A DNA stretch of 64,000 nucleotides from NCBI RefSeq assembly GCF_000308615.1, contig NZ_BAGB01000068.1:186001-250000 (forward strand), given 5' to 3'. Positions 7,934 through 15,810 of the stretch are shown here, in pieces; position 1 is the first letter of the stretch, and each line of letters opens with the position of its first letter. Made by a program: the position numbers and the translations under genes. Origin of the DNA: Nocardia jiangxiensis NBRC 101359. Lineage in GTDB: Bacteria > Actinomycetota > Actinomycetes > Mycobacteriales > Mycobacteriaceae. The notes below the pieces were generated by a model, which did no database searches, was not told the DNA's origin, and worked only from the letters and a program-made list of their open reading frames with translations.

Positions 7934-9004
7934 ATGCAACCGCAACCCCCGCCGGGACCGTCGAACAACCCGTCGGGACAGTCCGGAAACCCGCAGGACG
8001 GGACCGGTAATCCCCAGTCACAGCCCGGATATCCGCAAGGGCAGTTCGGATATCCGCAGCAGGGACAGCCCATGCCGGGGCAGGCGGGTTATCCCCAGCA
8101 GGGGCAGCCCGCTGGTTATCCACAGGCGGGTCAGCCAGTTCCGGGGCAGACGGGATATCCCCAAGCCGACCCGACCGCGCAGATGCCGCAGGGCTGGGGA
8201 CAGCAGCCCGGTTACCCACAGCAGGCCGACCCGAGCGGGTACCCGCAGCAGGGACAGTCCGCAGCAGATCCGACCGCTCACCTGCAGCAGACACCGGGTC
8301 AGGCGAGTTATCCCCAACCGGGACAGCAGGGCTTCGGCCAGGGGCAGCCGAGTTATCCACAGGGACAGTCGGCCCCCGGACAGCCGGGCTACGACCCGAG
8401 CGCTTATCCACAGGGCCCGATGCTGACTCCGGGCGGGCAGCCGTCCTGGGGCAGCAATGCGGCCTCCGGACTCGGCGCGGGCGCGGCAGGTGTGGGCCGC
8501 CGACTCAGATCCGGACTCGGCTCCCTGGTCGGACTGGTGGTCGTGGTCGGCCTGGTCTACCTCGCCAGCTGGGGCTGCCACCAGATCAACAAGCCCGACG
8601 CGGAGAAGGCCCAGGTCGGCCAGTGCGTCAAGGTCGCGGGCACCACCAACGACCCCAAGGTCGACATCACCGACTGCAGCAGCATGGACGCCAACTACAA
8701 GGTGGCCGAACGCCAGGACAAGAGCAGCTCCACCTGCCCCGAGGGCAACTACGCCAGCGTCTGGCAAACCGGCTCCGGCGGCTACAACCTCTGCCTCCAA
8801 CTGAACGTCAAAGACGGCGACTGCCTCAACAAGCAGTTCGACAACACCACAAAGGTCGCCTGCGACAGCTCCGAGGCCAACTACAAGGTCACCAACGTCC
8901 TGAACAACACCACCAGCGACAGCGGCTGCAACAACTCCGCCACCAAATACCTCACCTACTCCAAGCCCGAGGAAATGGTCGTCTGCCTCAGCACGGTGCG
9001 CTGA
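7934..9004 (+). CDS. single-pass membrane protein with Gln/Pro/Gly repeats, LppU/SCO3897-like
   Basis: A 356-residue protein in three parts. Residues 1-170 are a disordered region of degenerate GYPQ/GQP repeats. One transmembrane helix follows near residues 192-214 (LGSLVGLVVVVGLVYLASWG). The C-terminal 130 residues are an extracytoplasmic domain made of two similar halves, each beginning with a GQC/GDC motif (GQCVKV, DGDCLN) and containing ANYKV and paired cysteines (DITDCSSMDANYKV, KVACDSSEANYKV). Proteins of this layout are common in Nocardia and Streptomyces, and their role is unknown. AAGGA lies eight bases before the ATG. A strong hairpin follows the stop. Confidence 0.85.
   Translation: MQPQPPPGPSNNPSGQSGNPQDGTGNPQSQPGYPQGQFGYPQQGQPMPGQAGYPQQGQPAGYPQAGQPVPGQTGYPQADPTAQMPQGWGQQPGYPQQADPSGYPQQGQSAADPTAHLQQTPGQASYPQPGQQGFGQGQPSYPQGQSAPGQPGYDPSAYPQGPMLTPGGQPSWGSNAASGLGAGAAGVGRRLRSGLGSLVGLVVVVGLVYLASWGCHQINKPDAEKAQVGQCVKVAGTTNDPKVDITDCSSMDANYKVAERQDKSSSTCPEGNYASVWQTGSGGYNLCLQLNVKDGDCLNKQFDNTTKVACDSSEANYKVTNVLNNTTSDSGCNNSATKYLTYSKPEEMVVCLSTVR
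8025..8425 (+). repeat. degenerate tandem repeats coding for GYPQ/GQ-rich segment
   Basis: Imperfect units of about 15-30 bases built around the codons for G-Y-P-Q and G-Q-P/S occur about fifteen times in frame inside the preceding coding region. The unit spacing varies, as expected for a region that expands and contracts by slippage or recombination. Confidence 0.7.
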
Positions 9005-9010
9005 CCGATC

Positions 9011-9051
9011 GGCCCCGGTTGCCCTGTGAGCGCACAGGGTCTGCCGGGGCC
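9011..9051 (+). terminator. two-step hairpin terminator
   Basis: An outer stem GGCCCCGG/CCGGGGCC encloses an inner stem CCCTGTG/CACAGGG with a four-base loop. It begins seven bases after the stop of the GYPQ-repeat gene. Confidence 0.8.
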
Positions 9052-9187
9052 GACTGCGTCACCGATAATTTCGACGCAGGTGTCGTGGGCTGCATCCGTT
9101 CACGACGGCAGCTGACATTTCGGCCGCCGCCGGTCGTGCTGCGACAACAGTCACGCTCGAACCGGTCGTCGTTGTCCCTTCCCGAGG

Positions 9188-9943
9188 TCATGGCCCCGAT
9201 GAATGCGCCGAACTCGAGTCGCCGATTCCGTCAGCTCGACGCCGGTAGTCGTCGCGATCCTCGCCCAGGCCCTGCGCGGTCTCGGAAGCTTCGGCCAGGT
9301 GTGCGTCGGCAACGTCTCGCCGACCGGCTCGAGCCGCAGCCAAGCCCGACTTCGAATGCAGGCTGCCCCACATCGATAGCGTCTTCGGATCGCCCTTACC
9401 GATCTCACTTTCGATTCGGCTGCGGCTTGCTTCCAGGAACCGCTCGGCCGTGTTCCAGTCGGCTGCGGAGATCATCTCCCCAGCGCGCTGGTAATCGCCT
9501 GCCAGAACGGCCAATTCGTCGCCGGACTGGCCGCGGCCCACTCGTAGCGGGTCCACTGCCAGCGACGCGAGGTCAATGTAGCCGAGCTTGTAGACCAACT
9601 GCCCTGTGGCCGAATACGCCTCCGCCAGAAGACCGAAGATCCGTTCTTGATCGGGCCCTGTGGTCGAGTGCCAGGCGATACGCAAATCGTGCAGCAGCCC
9701 TGGCATGAACTCGCCCAGTTCGCTGAGCTGGACACCATGACGGAACCTCGATGCTTTCGCCACATCTTGGGCCAGGTCCAAGTGGGGGCGCATCGGGATG
9801 TCTTCCGGAGGGATCCGGTAGGTCGCCAACTCGCGCCGGATCGCCGGGATTCCCGCGTGGATCAGCTCCCAATGCCGGGAAGTCTGGTCCCGCAGGTGGA
9901 CCGAGTCATCGAACAGTGCCATTACCGGCGGCCGCCCCGGCAT
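9188..9943 (-). pseudogene. remnant of an XRE-type regulator (TPR-like sensor part only)
   Basis: The 251-codon frame matches the middle of a large actinomycete family of about 400 residues: an N-terminal XRE helix-turn-helix followed by a TPR-like domain. Diagnostic parts are IPAIRRELATYRIPPEDI, FMPGLLHDLRIAWH, LAEAYSATGQLVYKLGYIDLASLAVDPLR, and DPKTLSMWGSLHSKSGLAAARAGRRDVADAHLAEA. The helix-turn-helix is missing at the front. The match ends after LGEDRDDY, where intact relatives continue for over 100 residues, and a short unrelated tail follows. Hence it is broken at both ends. A reduced but expressed protein starting at 9943 or 9922 is possible but has no clear ribosome binding site. Confidence 0.65.
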
Positions 9944-9972
9944 CGGGAGAGTCCATCAAACCCACACAGCCA

Positions 9973-10461
9973 ATGAAGGTTCCGATGCTGACGACATCGC
10001 TACTGATCGGTCTTACCGTTGCACTGACGGCTCTGGCCATAGCCGGGTACTCGCTTCCCGCAGCTGATTCTCCTCCCGCGAGATCCATTGTGCCCAAGTC
10101 TATTAGATCAACGGATGCGACTTCGCGGATTGGTCGCTGGCCTAATGAAGCGCCCAAGATGCCATTCACCGAGACGCAAACTCACCAGGTGATGCGAACG
10201 CACCGGAATTGCCGTCATAGTTACTGTGCGCGCAAAGACGCCGCATGGATGGTTCTGATCGATGCTGGACACATCAGGCCCAGGACACATTCGGATCGAA
10301 TCTGGTTCTCTCTCAGCGGAATACCGAGCATCCGCCGAGCAAGCACGGGATGTGGCCGACCGGTTGATACAGGCAGTTCCGGAGCTGGTTGTCACTATCG
10401 ACGCCGAAGTCCGACCAGAGCTGCCGCTGTTGCCATGTCCGCGGCTGTGGCGGCGGCCTGA
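9973..10461 (+). CDS. possible small exported protein, 3' end uncertain
   Basis: The first 95 codons read like a real protein: an N-terminal hydrophobic segment (MLTTSLLIGLTVALTALAIAG) that could be a signal peptide or anchor, then a Cys/His/Arg-rich stretch (MRTHRNCRHSYCARKDAAW) of a type seen in small Nocardia proteins that I cannot name. After about 10,290 the frame turns into a shadow of the overlapping ORF at 10262-10513, so the two may be pieces of one gene joined by a frameshift. No strong ribosome binding site is seen. Confidence 0.35.
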   Translation: MKVPMLTTSLLIGLTVALTALAIAGYSLPAADSPPARSIVPKSIRSTDATSRIGRWPNEAPKMPFTETQTHQVMRTHRNCRHSYCARKDAAWMVLIDAGHIRPRTHSDRIWFSLSGIPSIRRASTGCGRPVDTGSSGAGCHYRRRSPTRAAAVAMSAAVAAA

Positions 10462-10513
10462 CCACCGGCCGGATAGCGGGACAACTGCGGACTCACTCGG
10501 GCGACTCGACTGA
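10262..10513 (+). CDS. small ORF of unknown function, possibly the 3' part of the gene before it
   Basis: An 83-codon frame beginning ATG after an in-frame stop at 10256. The protein (HIRIESGSLSAEYRASAEQARDVADRL, VPELVVTIDAEVRPELPLLPC) has a soluble alpha/beta character and acceptable codon use. It overlaps the previous frame by 200 bases, so at most one reading is right there, or a frameshift joins them. I do not recognise the family. Confidence 0.35.
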   Translation: MLDTSGPGHIRIESGSLSAEYRASAEQARDVADRLIQAVPELVVTIDAEVRPELPLLPCPRLWRRPDHRPDSGTTADSLGRLD

Positions 10514-10528
10514 CCGCCGCCGAACCCC

Positions 10529-10792
10529 ATGGAACACAGAGTATTCGTCCACGCAGATGGCACACTCGCGGAAATCATGTGCCAGGTGCACGGGTTGGAG
10601 CTGACGCTCGAACGCGCCCGGGAACTCAGAGACATCCACAGCTCCCACCCGCCCGATGAGTGCATCGTGCATCTGGAAGCGGCGTTCCCTGCTGCTGACG
10701 GAAACTGGATCATGATCTCGTCGATTCAACCTCGTCGCCGACACGGCGAAACCCGGAACGAGCCCGTCCACCTCGGCTTCCATTCCCCCTGA
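10529..10792 (+). CDS. small hypothetical protein
   Basis: An 87-codon frame starting 16 bases after the previous stop. The first 55 residues (MEHRVFVHADGTLAEIMCQV, LERARELRDIHSSHPPDECIVHLEAAF) look coding, with mostly G or C in third positions; the last third is Arg/His-rich and less convincing. No family recognised. It lies in a region of gene decay, so it may be a fragment. Confidence 0.35.
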   Translation: MEHRVFVHADGTLAEIMCQVHGLELTLERARELRDIHSSHPPDECIVHLEAAFPAADGNWIMISSIQPRRRHGETRNEPVHLGFHSP

Positions 10793-10900
10793 GCAATCCG
10801 GCGTCCGGACACGTAGCCGGGTTCGAGTGACAGGGGTTCGCTGCCATGGATGAGCAGTGCACTCCGTGGCAGCGTTCCTACCGTCGGTGGAGGACACCCC

Positions 10901-11125
10901 CGCCGCTGGGCCGTTTCGGTTCAACCTGTCGAAATCGGGGATCGGGGTTTCGGCGGGGTGAAGGGGCCGCGGGTCGGGCCCGTGCCGCGGCGTTCCAGCT
11001 CGTGCGTTCGACGGATCCGCACCTCATGACACCCGACTCCCCTCCCCCACCAAGCTGGTATCCCGACCCTCAACATGTCGCCAACTGGCGATGGCGGGAC
11101 GGAGAAACCCGGTCGAACCACGCCG
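10901..11125 (+). pseudogene. fossil copy of the DUF4236/DUF2510 gene with its middle deleted
   Basis: Bases 10901-10977 closely match the 5' part of the intact gene at 14576-15706 (the part coding FRFNLSKSGLGVSAGVKGLRV). Bases about 11050-11125 match its 3' end (the part coding GWYPDPSHVANWRWWNGEAWSEHA, here with Q for S and RDGET for NGEAW). The roughly 900 bases between are gone, the reading frame is broken by stops, and no start codon is left. This is a direct DNA-level resemblance visible inside the window. Confidence 0.8.
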
Positions 11126-11131
11126 AGAGTC

Positions 11132-11392
11132 CTACTCGTAGTGGTGGCGGCACGACAGGACGCGGATTACCTCATCCTCGACCTGGTACACCAAGCGATG
11201 TTCCTGGGTTATCCGCCGCGACCACCAGCCGGCCAGATTGTGTATCAGCGGCTCCGGCTTCCCGATGCCATCGGCTTGGCCGTGGGCGGCAATGTCATCG
11301 AAGAGGCGGTTGATCTTGCGCGCCGCCGCCCTATCGTTCGCGACCGTCCAGGTGTAGTCGTTCCACGCCTCGCTCGAGAACTGGAGCTTCAC
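11132..11392 (-). CDS. yoeB: YoeB/Txe family ribosome-dependent mRNA endonuclease toxin
   Basis: An 86-residue RelE-superfamily toxin that cleaves mRNA in the ribosomal A site. The family residues are present: Glu in GKPEPL, Arg in GWWSRRITQEHRLVYQV, and the C-terminal His-Tyr pair in CRHHYE. Length is the family norm. The start codon overlaps the antitoxin stop by four bases, the usual order for YefM-YoeB. Nothing suggests inactivation. Its 3' end lies seven bases from the DUF4236 fossil, so it is the one intact module in a decaying neighbourhood. Confidence 0.93.
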   Translation of the reverse strand: MKLQFSSEAWNDYTWTVANDRAAARKINRLFDDIAAHGQADGIGKPEPLIHNLAGWWSRRITQEHRLVYQVEDEVIRVLSCRHHYE

Positions 11393-11673
11393 GCCACTCC
11401 CGACGAATCGTCGTGGTCTGGTACGTCCAGACGTTCACCGGGGACGAATCCACCGGCCGCGAATTCTTCCAGCCCGCGTTGCAGATGTCTGGCATTGGCG
11501 GAAGTTCCGAGTAGATGTGCGGTCTCTTTCAGCGCCTCGTATTCGCGCAGCGAAACGACAACCGCCGGTTCATGACCCGCGCGGGTGACGACAACCTCAT
11601 CGAGGTCGTCGGTAGCGGACTCGAGCACTTTCGCCAGGGTCGCACGAGCCTCGGTGTAGGAGATCTGCCTCAT
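11389..11673 (-). CDS. yefM: YefM/Phd family antitoxin
   Basis: A 94-residue antitoxin. Its N-terminal DNA-binding/dimerisation part carries ISYTEARATLAKVLESATDDLDEVVVTRAGHEPAVVVSLREYEALKET, and a flexible acidic C-terminus wraps the toxin. It neutralises YoeB and represses its own promoter. The ATG at 11673 has no ribosome binding site, and the operator-containing promoter is only about ten bases upstream, so a leaderless transcript is likely. Confidence 0.92.
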   Translation of the reverse strand: MRQISYTEARATLAKVLESATDDLDEVVVTRAGHEPAVVVSLREYEALKETAHLLGTSANARHLQRGLEEFAAGGFVPGERLDVPDHDDSSGVA

Positions 11674-11678
11674 ACGAA

Positions 11679-12124
11679 TTACTGTACAGGTTTTCTGTAC
11701 AGAAGTGGGCGGGCTTGTCGCACCACCTGCTCGGCCGTGTGCGCGTCGATATCGATCGGCTGACCGAATTCGACTCGATCCATGAGTCGCAACAGCTTTC
11801 GTCGCTGAGTCGAGGTCGGCATACGGCCCAGGAGGCCGCGAGCGCCGCGGACACCCGGACCTGCCCTCCGGTGATGTCAGGCGTCCTCGGCAGACCTTCG
11901 CCGCTGCCGAATTCCGTTAGTGCGGAATTGATTTCGTCGATATCGAATGGTGTGGGGCGGAAGTGCTCGAGGACACCGTCCCCGTACCACTCACGAAATG
12001 TACGCAGCGCCTCGACATGATCGGGATGGCCGGCATCGGATGCCACGACGACGAGTTCGAACCCGCCGATCCCACCGCAGTCCTCGGGCGGATCCGGTCG
12101 CCGCCCATCCGTGCGGAGCGCCTG
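11679..12124 (-). pseudogene. frameshifted remnant of a plasmid pRiA4b ORF-3-type protein
   Basis: The 5' part reads PDPPEDCGGIGGFELVVVASDAGHPDHVEAL and FDIDEINSAL, the recognisable C-terminal signature of pRiA4b ORF-3 proteins (PPEDCGG..GY..LL....DP.HPEH, FD.D..N). Somewhere between about 11,820 and 11,880 the coding character moves to another frame, which continues as RKLLRLMDRVEFGQPIDIDAHTAEQVVRQARPLL to a TAA at 11679-11681. The N-terminal two thirds of the family are absent. Such proteins are often carried on mobile elements. Confidence 0.65.
11682..11702 (-). promoter_or_regulatory. YefM operator: two CTGTACAG boxes
   Basis: Two identical 8-bp palindromes, CTGTACAG at 11682-11689 and 11695-11702, are 13 bp apart just upstream of yefM. 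TGTACA is the core of the long and short palindromes bound by E. coli YefM, which are about one helical turn apart, so this is very likely the autoregulatory operator. It overlaps the last codons of the pRiA4b-type remnant. Confidence 0.82.
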
Positions 12125-12240
12125 CGGAGCCTCGGCAGTGCGCGGCCTCAGCGTTGGCGTCCCACGCCCCTGGCCCGGCGGTCGGTACGTCGCTGACATC
12201 TCCGAATTCGGCATCATCGGTCACACCGCGAGGGCAGGGG

Positions 12241-13185
12241 TCACCAGAGCTGCTCTGGAATCAGAACTGTCCAAACCTGCCCCGGCGCGAAGGAGATGGC
12301 TGTACCGGTGGCGGTTGTATAGGTTGTGCCTGCCTGTGGGGAGGGCCGGGACCACACGGCCGGGAACGATTGACCGTCGCGAAGTACGAGTGCCCGACCG
12401 CTACCAGTCGTCCGGGCCACGGGTGAGACGTTGCCCGCGATGTCGCGGACCGTCGAATCGCGCACCTGCACACTCTGCAGCAAGACCGTACTTGCCGTGA
12501 GCTGTCCGGTATCGGCAGTGGTGTAGGCGGCACCGTCCATGGACACCAGCCACCGGTGGTTGCTGGGTGACCAGTCGAAACCGATCGCCGCGCCCTGATA
12601 CCGCGCTTCCTCATGTTGCGTGGGCCGGCCACCGGCAGGCATAGGACCGAAGTGCAGTTGCGAAGCCGCCGGCCAGCCACCGCCTACGGGCAACTGATCA
12701 GAGCGGACGAACAGGTTGTGTGGCGCGGCGCGACTGTAGTCGCGGTAGTACGCCGCGGATTGTCGATCGGCCGAGGCATTCTGGAGCGAGGCGGAATCGA
12801 CGGATGCGACCAGCTCAGGTGCGGCACCAGAGGATGCGAACGTCGGGTTGCCGAACTGGTCCAACAGCGTCAGATCCGTTTCCCGCGCGCTTCGGATAGG
12901 TCCGATCACCGGGGGTTTGTGGGTCGAGAACACGGCGGCCAACCGGCTCGAACCTCCCTCGACCGGCTCGACGTAGACCACATCGGCGGCTCCGAGCCCC
13001 ACCGGTGGCCGTGCCTGCGGACTGTTGTCTATCTTCGCGACCAGCACGGGCGCCCCTGCCCGGGAAGATGTGGCCGGGTCGGACGGAGCGCGCTCGGGTC
13101 GGACGTCGCTGATGTACAAGATTACAGCGCACATCCCTAGTGCCGTCAGGAACGCGGCAATCCACATCCGCCGTCGCTGTTGCAT
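12241..13185 (-). CDS. DUF3048 domain-containing exported protein (YerB-like)
   Basis: A 314-residue protein anchored by an N-terminal helix (residues 7-26) after RRR. The first DUF3048 half includes VAKIDNSPQARPPVGLGAADVVYVEPVEGGSSRLAAVFST and PVIGPIRSARETD; the second holds the C-terminal DUF3048_C half (SVQVRDSTVRDIAGNVSPVARTTGSGRALVLRDGQ, GTAISFAPGQVWTVLIP). It lacks a lipobox cysteine, unlike the lipoprotein members. The function of the family is unknown; a cell-envelope role is inferred from the export signal. It is transcribed divergently from dapA. Confidence 0.88.
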   Translation of the reverse strand: MQQRRRMWIAAFLTALGMCAVILYISDVRPERAPSDPATSSRAGAPVLVAKIDNSPQARPPVGLGAADVVYVEPVEGGSSRLAAVFSTHKPPVIGPIRSARETDLTLLDQFGNPTFASSGAAPELVASVDSASLQNASADRQSAAYYRDYSRAAPHNLFVRSDQLPVGGGWPAASQLHFGPMPAGGRPTQHEEARYQGAAIGFDWSPSNHRWLVSMDGAAYTTADTGQLTASTVLLQSVQVRDSTVRDIAGNVSPVARTTGSGRALVLRDGQSFPAVWSRPSPQAGTTYTTATGTAISFAPGQVWTVLIPEQLW

Positions 13186-13367
13186 AGGGCAACCTTCTGA
13201 CTAAATTTTACGCCGCACTCGACCACGGCAGGAGTGGTCGAGCCGGTTGCTGGTTCAGGCTCATGCCCCCGGCGAGCGCCCGCGGAACCGCCCCGACGAC
13301 GCCCTTCGCGTGGGCACGGGCCTTCCGCACGGGCGGTGACGTGCTCGCCGGATGTAATCTCACGATC

Positions 13368-14270
13368 ATGGTGGACACCCCCTTCGGTCGAGTCATCACG
13401 GCGATGGTTACCCCCATGCACGCCGACGGCTCGATCGACTACGACGGCCTGCAGAACCTCGCCGTATATCTCGCCGACCACGGCCATGACGGACTGCTGG
13501 TCAACGGGACCACGGGTGAGTCCGCCACCACCACCGACGAGGAGGACTACGCCTGCGTGCGGGCGGTGGTCGAGGCCGTGGGCGACCGCGTCGAGGTGAT
13601 GGCCGGCTGCGGCACCAACGACACCGAGCATTCCACTCGTGCGGCACGCGAGATGGTCGCCTGCGGGGCCGACGCTCTGCTCGTCGTCACGCCGTATTAC
13701 AACAAGCCGCCACAGGACTGCATCCTCGAACACTTCCGTCTGGTCGCCGAGGCCGGCGGCGGTGTGCCCGTCATGCTGTACGACATCCCGGGCCGGACCG
13801 GGACGGCGTTGAGCACCGATACCATTCGCCGCGCGGCCGACATTCCCGCCGTGCGCGCCGTCAAGGATGCCAAGGGTGATTTCTTCGAGGCCAGCCGGCT
13901 CATGTCGCAGACCGACCTGCTCTGGTATTCCGGCGACGACATCGTCAACCTGCCACACCTCGCTCAAGGCGCGACCGGCGTCGTGTCGGTGGTCGGTCAC
14001 GTCGCGGGCGATCGCTACGCGGAGATGATCGGCGCCGTCGACCGCGGCGACCTGTCTCGGGCACGCGAGATCCACCGGCGTCTCATCCCCGCCGTCGATG
14101 CGATCATGCACGTCTCGCAGGGCGCCATACAGGCCAAAGCCGCGATGAAAATGCTCGGCGTCATCTCCTCCGATGCGCTGCGTATGCCATACCGGCAGGG
14201 CCCGCCGGAGCATCAGCAACGCCTGCGTGCCGGACTCGAGGAATCCGGTCTGTTGAAAACAGGCACGTGA
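13368..14270 (+). CDS. dapA: 4-hydroxy-tetrahydrodipicolinate synthase (DapA family)
   Basis: Condenses pyruvate with aspartate semialdehyde in lysine and diaminopimelate synthesis. This 300-residue TIM barrel has GTTGES at 47-52, TPYYNKPPQ (Tyr110/111), YDIPGRTG with Tyr138 and Arg143, and the Schiff-base lysine Lys166 in AVKDAKGD. All catalytic residues of DapA are present. The ATG at 13368 is used; the frame is open further upstream but that extension has no coding character. It is isolated from other lysine genes here, so it may be a second paralogue or a related aldolase of the NAL/DHDPS family. Confidence 0.87.
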   Translation: MVDTPFGRVITAMVTPMHADGSIDYDGLQNLAVYLADHGHDGLLVNGTTGESATTTDEEDYACVRAVVEAVGDRVEVMAGCGTNDTEHSTRAAREMVACGADALLVVTPYYNKPPQDCILEHFRLVAEAGGGVPVMLYDIPGRTGTALSTDTIRRAADIPAVRAVKDAKGDFFEASRLMSQTDLLWYSGDDIVNLPHLAQGATGVVSVVGHVAGDRYAEMIGAVDRGDLSRAREIHRRLIPAVDAIMHVSQGAIQAKAAMKMLGVISSDALRMPYRQGPPEHQQRLRAGLEESGLLKTGT

Positions 14271-14278
14271 ACATCACC

Positions 14279-14307
14279 GTGCAGCAGCCCCGATTGCCCT
14301 GCTGCAC
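14279..14307 (+). terminator. hairpin terminator of dapA
   Basis: A perfect 9-bp inverted repeat GTGCAGCAG/CTGCTGCAC with an 11-base loop starts eight bases after the dapA stop. Confidence 0.75.
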
Positions 14308-14339
14308 AGGGACCACGACCCGGCATTGACACCCAGGGA

Positions 14340-14537
14340 GTGACCACACTCGGACTCGTCATCGCGACCGGCCTGCCGCTGACCGTGCTGATCCTGGCGG
14401 TAGCACTGCCGGAACGACAGAACCAGGCCTCTGCCCAGCGGGAAGTCGAGATGACCAGGGCTCGATCGGGGATGTGGGCCTGTAACACCCTGCCAAAACG
14501 CGCTGATGTAGTCGGCGTGGCCGTCTTCGAGCGATAA
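14340..14537 (+). CDS. doubtful short membrane-peptide ORF
   Basis: A 65-codon frame from a GTG. The first 25 residues (TTLGLVIATGLPLTVLILAVALPERQ) form a plausible membrane helix and GGGAG lies just before the GTG, but the second half has no protein character. It may be a fragment. Otherwise the 268 bases between dapA's terminator and the DUF4236 gene hold only the latter's promoter. Confidence 0.22.
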   Translation: MTTLGLVIATGLPLTVLILAVALPERQNQASAQREVEMTRARSGMWACNTLPKRADVVGVAVFER

Positions 14538-14575
14538 TCGACTATCGCGGGCGGCGGGTGATGCGGGAGGCATCC

Positions 14576-15706
14576 ATGGGGTTCTATCTGCGAAAGAGTG
14601 TCAGCGCTGGGCCTTTTCGCTTCAATCTGTCGAAATCGGGGCTCGGGGTTTCGGCGGGAGTGAAGGGGTTGCGGGTCGGCACCGGTCCGCGTGGGACATA
14701 CATCCATATGGGTGCCGGGGGTCTCTACTACAGAACCAGCCTTTCCGGGCCGCGTCGCACAGCAACCACCCACCGCCGGCCCGCGCCCATCGTGACGCCT
14801 TCGACACAGGTGGTTCAGGAGTTGCCTGCCGTCACCGTGCTCGACCTCGAGTTCGGCACCGCGACGGATCTGGTCCAAGATCTCAACGCCGCGTCTCATC
14901 GCTTTCCGCTGTCACCGGTCGCGTGGATGAAAGGCCAACTGCGCGTGCCGGTTATCTACGACGTCAATGATGTCGCGGCTCGCGCGTTCGAGAATCTGGT
15001 TCGCGCGTTCGACGGCATCCGCGGGACGCACGGACGATGGCTGATCGACGCGCAGGTGGCGTTGGCTTCGGATTATGCGCGCAAGGTCAACGCGGGGGCC
15101 GGGACATTGGTGGCCCGACAGCCGGTGGCACCGGTCGCCGGCGGTCCGAAATGGTTGGCCACCAACATCACCGTGCCCGGTCTTCGGACAACAGGATTCA
15201 GCCTCTACTTCCTGCCCGACCAGATTCTCGTACAATCCGGCAAGCAGTTCGCGTCCTGGCGATACTGCGACGTGGTCGCCAGGGTCGCGACGAGCCGGTT
15301 CATCGAGGCACAGGTCGTACCGCCGGACGCTGTTCAGGTCGATCACACCTGGAAGTACGCGAACAAGAAGGGCGGACCGGATCGCCGGTTCAAGAACAAC
15401 CCGATGCTTCCGGTGATGCAGTACGCCGAACTCGAGATCACCGGTCCAGGGCTCACGCTACTGTGGCAGTTCTCGAATATCGCTGCGGCACAGGCATTCA
15501 CGCAGCAGCTGGCCGCAATGCCGACGCTCACTCCCGAGGCCGCCTCGAGCAGCGACAATCCGGCAGATGCGCATGCCGGATCCGCCATGACGCCGACCAC
15601 CGGAACTCCCGGATCGCGTCCCGCCCCAGGTTGGTATCCCGACCCCAGTCACGTCGCCAATTGGCGATGGTGGAATGGAGAGGCATGGTCCGAGCACGCC
15701 GGTTGA
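14576..15706 (+). CDS. DUF4236 / DUF2510 domain protein
   Basis: A 376-residue protein. Residues 1-52 are a DUF4236 domain (MGFYLRKSVSAGPFRFNLSK, GVSAGVKGLRVGTGPRGTYIHMG). The middle 290 residues have no domain I recognise, though FSLYFLPDQILVQSGKQFASWRYCDV looks like a beta-rich module. The end is a DUF2510 motif (PGWYPDPSHVANWRWWNGEAWSEH), a short Trp-rich module found in many actinomycete envelope proteins. GGGAGG precedes the ATG at 14576. No membrane helix is present. A deleted fossil copy is found 3.6 kb upstream. Function unknown. Confidence 0.85.
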   Translation: MGFYLRKSVSAGPFRFNLSKSGLGVSAGVKGLRVGTGPRGTYIHMGAGGLYYRTSLSGPRRTATTHRRPAPIVTPSTQVVQELPAVTVLDLEFGTATDLVQDLNAASHRFPLSPVAWMKGQLRVPVIYDVNDVAARAFENLVRAFDGIRGTHGRWLIDAQVALASDYARKVNAGAGTLVARQPVAPVAGGPKWLATNITVPGLRTTGFSLYFLPDQILVQSGKQFASWRYCDVVARVATSRFIEAQVVPPDAVQVDHTWKYANKKGGPDRRFKNNPMLPVMQYAELEITGPGLTLLWQFSNIAAAQAFTQQLAAMPTLTPEAASSSDNPADAHAGSAMTPTTGTPGSRPAPGWYPDPSHVANWRWWNGEAWSEHAG

Positions 15707-15723
15707 TCCGGGTGTTTCGGTAG

Positions 15724-15754
15724 CGGCGGGCTGCTGGTCTCCCGGCACCCGCCG
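15724..15754 (+). terminator. hairpin between convergent genes
   Basis: CGGCGGG/CCCGCCG stem with an added TGC/GCA pairing, in the 104-base gap where the DUF4236 gene and the SF1 helicase converge. It could serve both strands. Confidence 0.5.
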
Positions 15755-15810
15755 TAGCGGGGCACCCACATCCGGGGGCGATCGGAATCGCTGAACTCTT
15801 CTGACAACGT

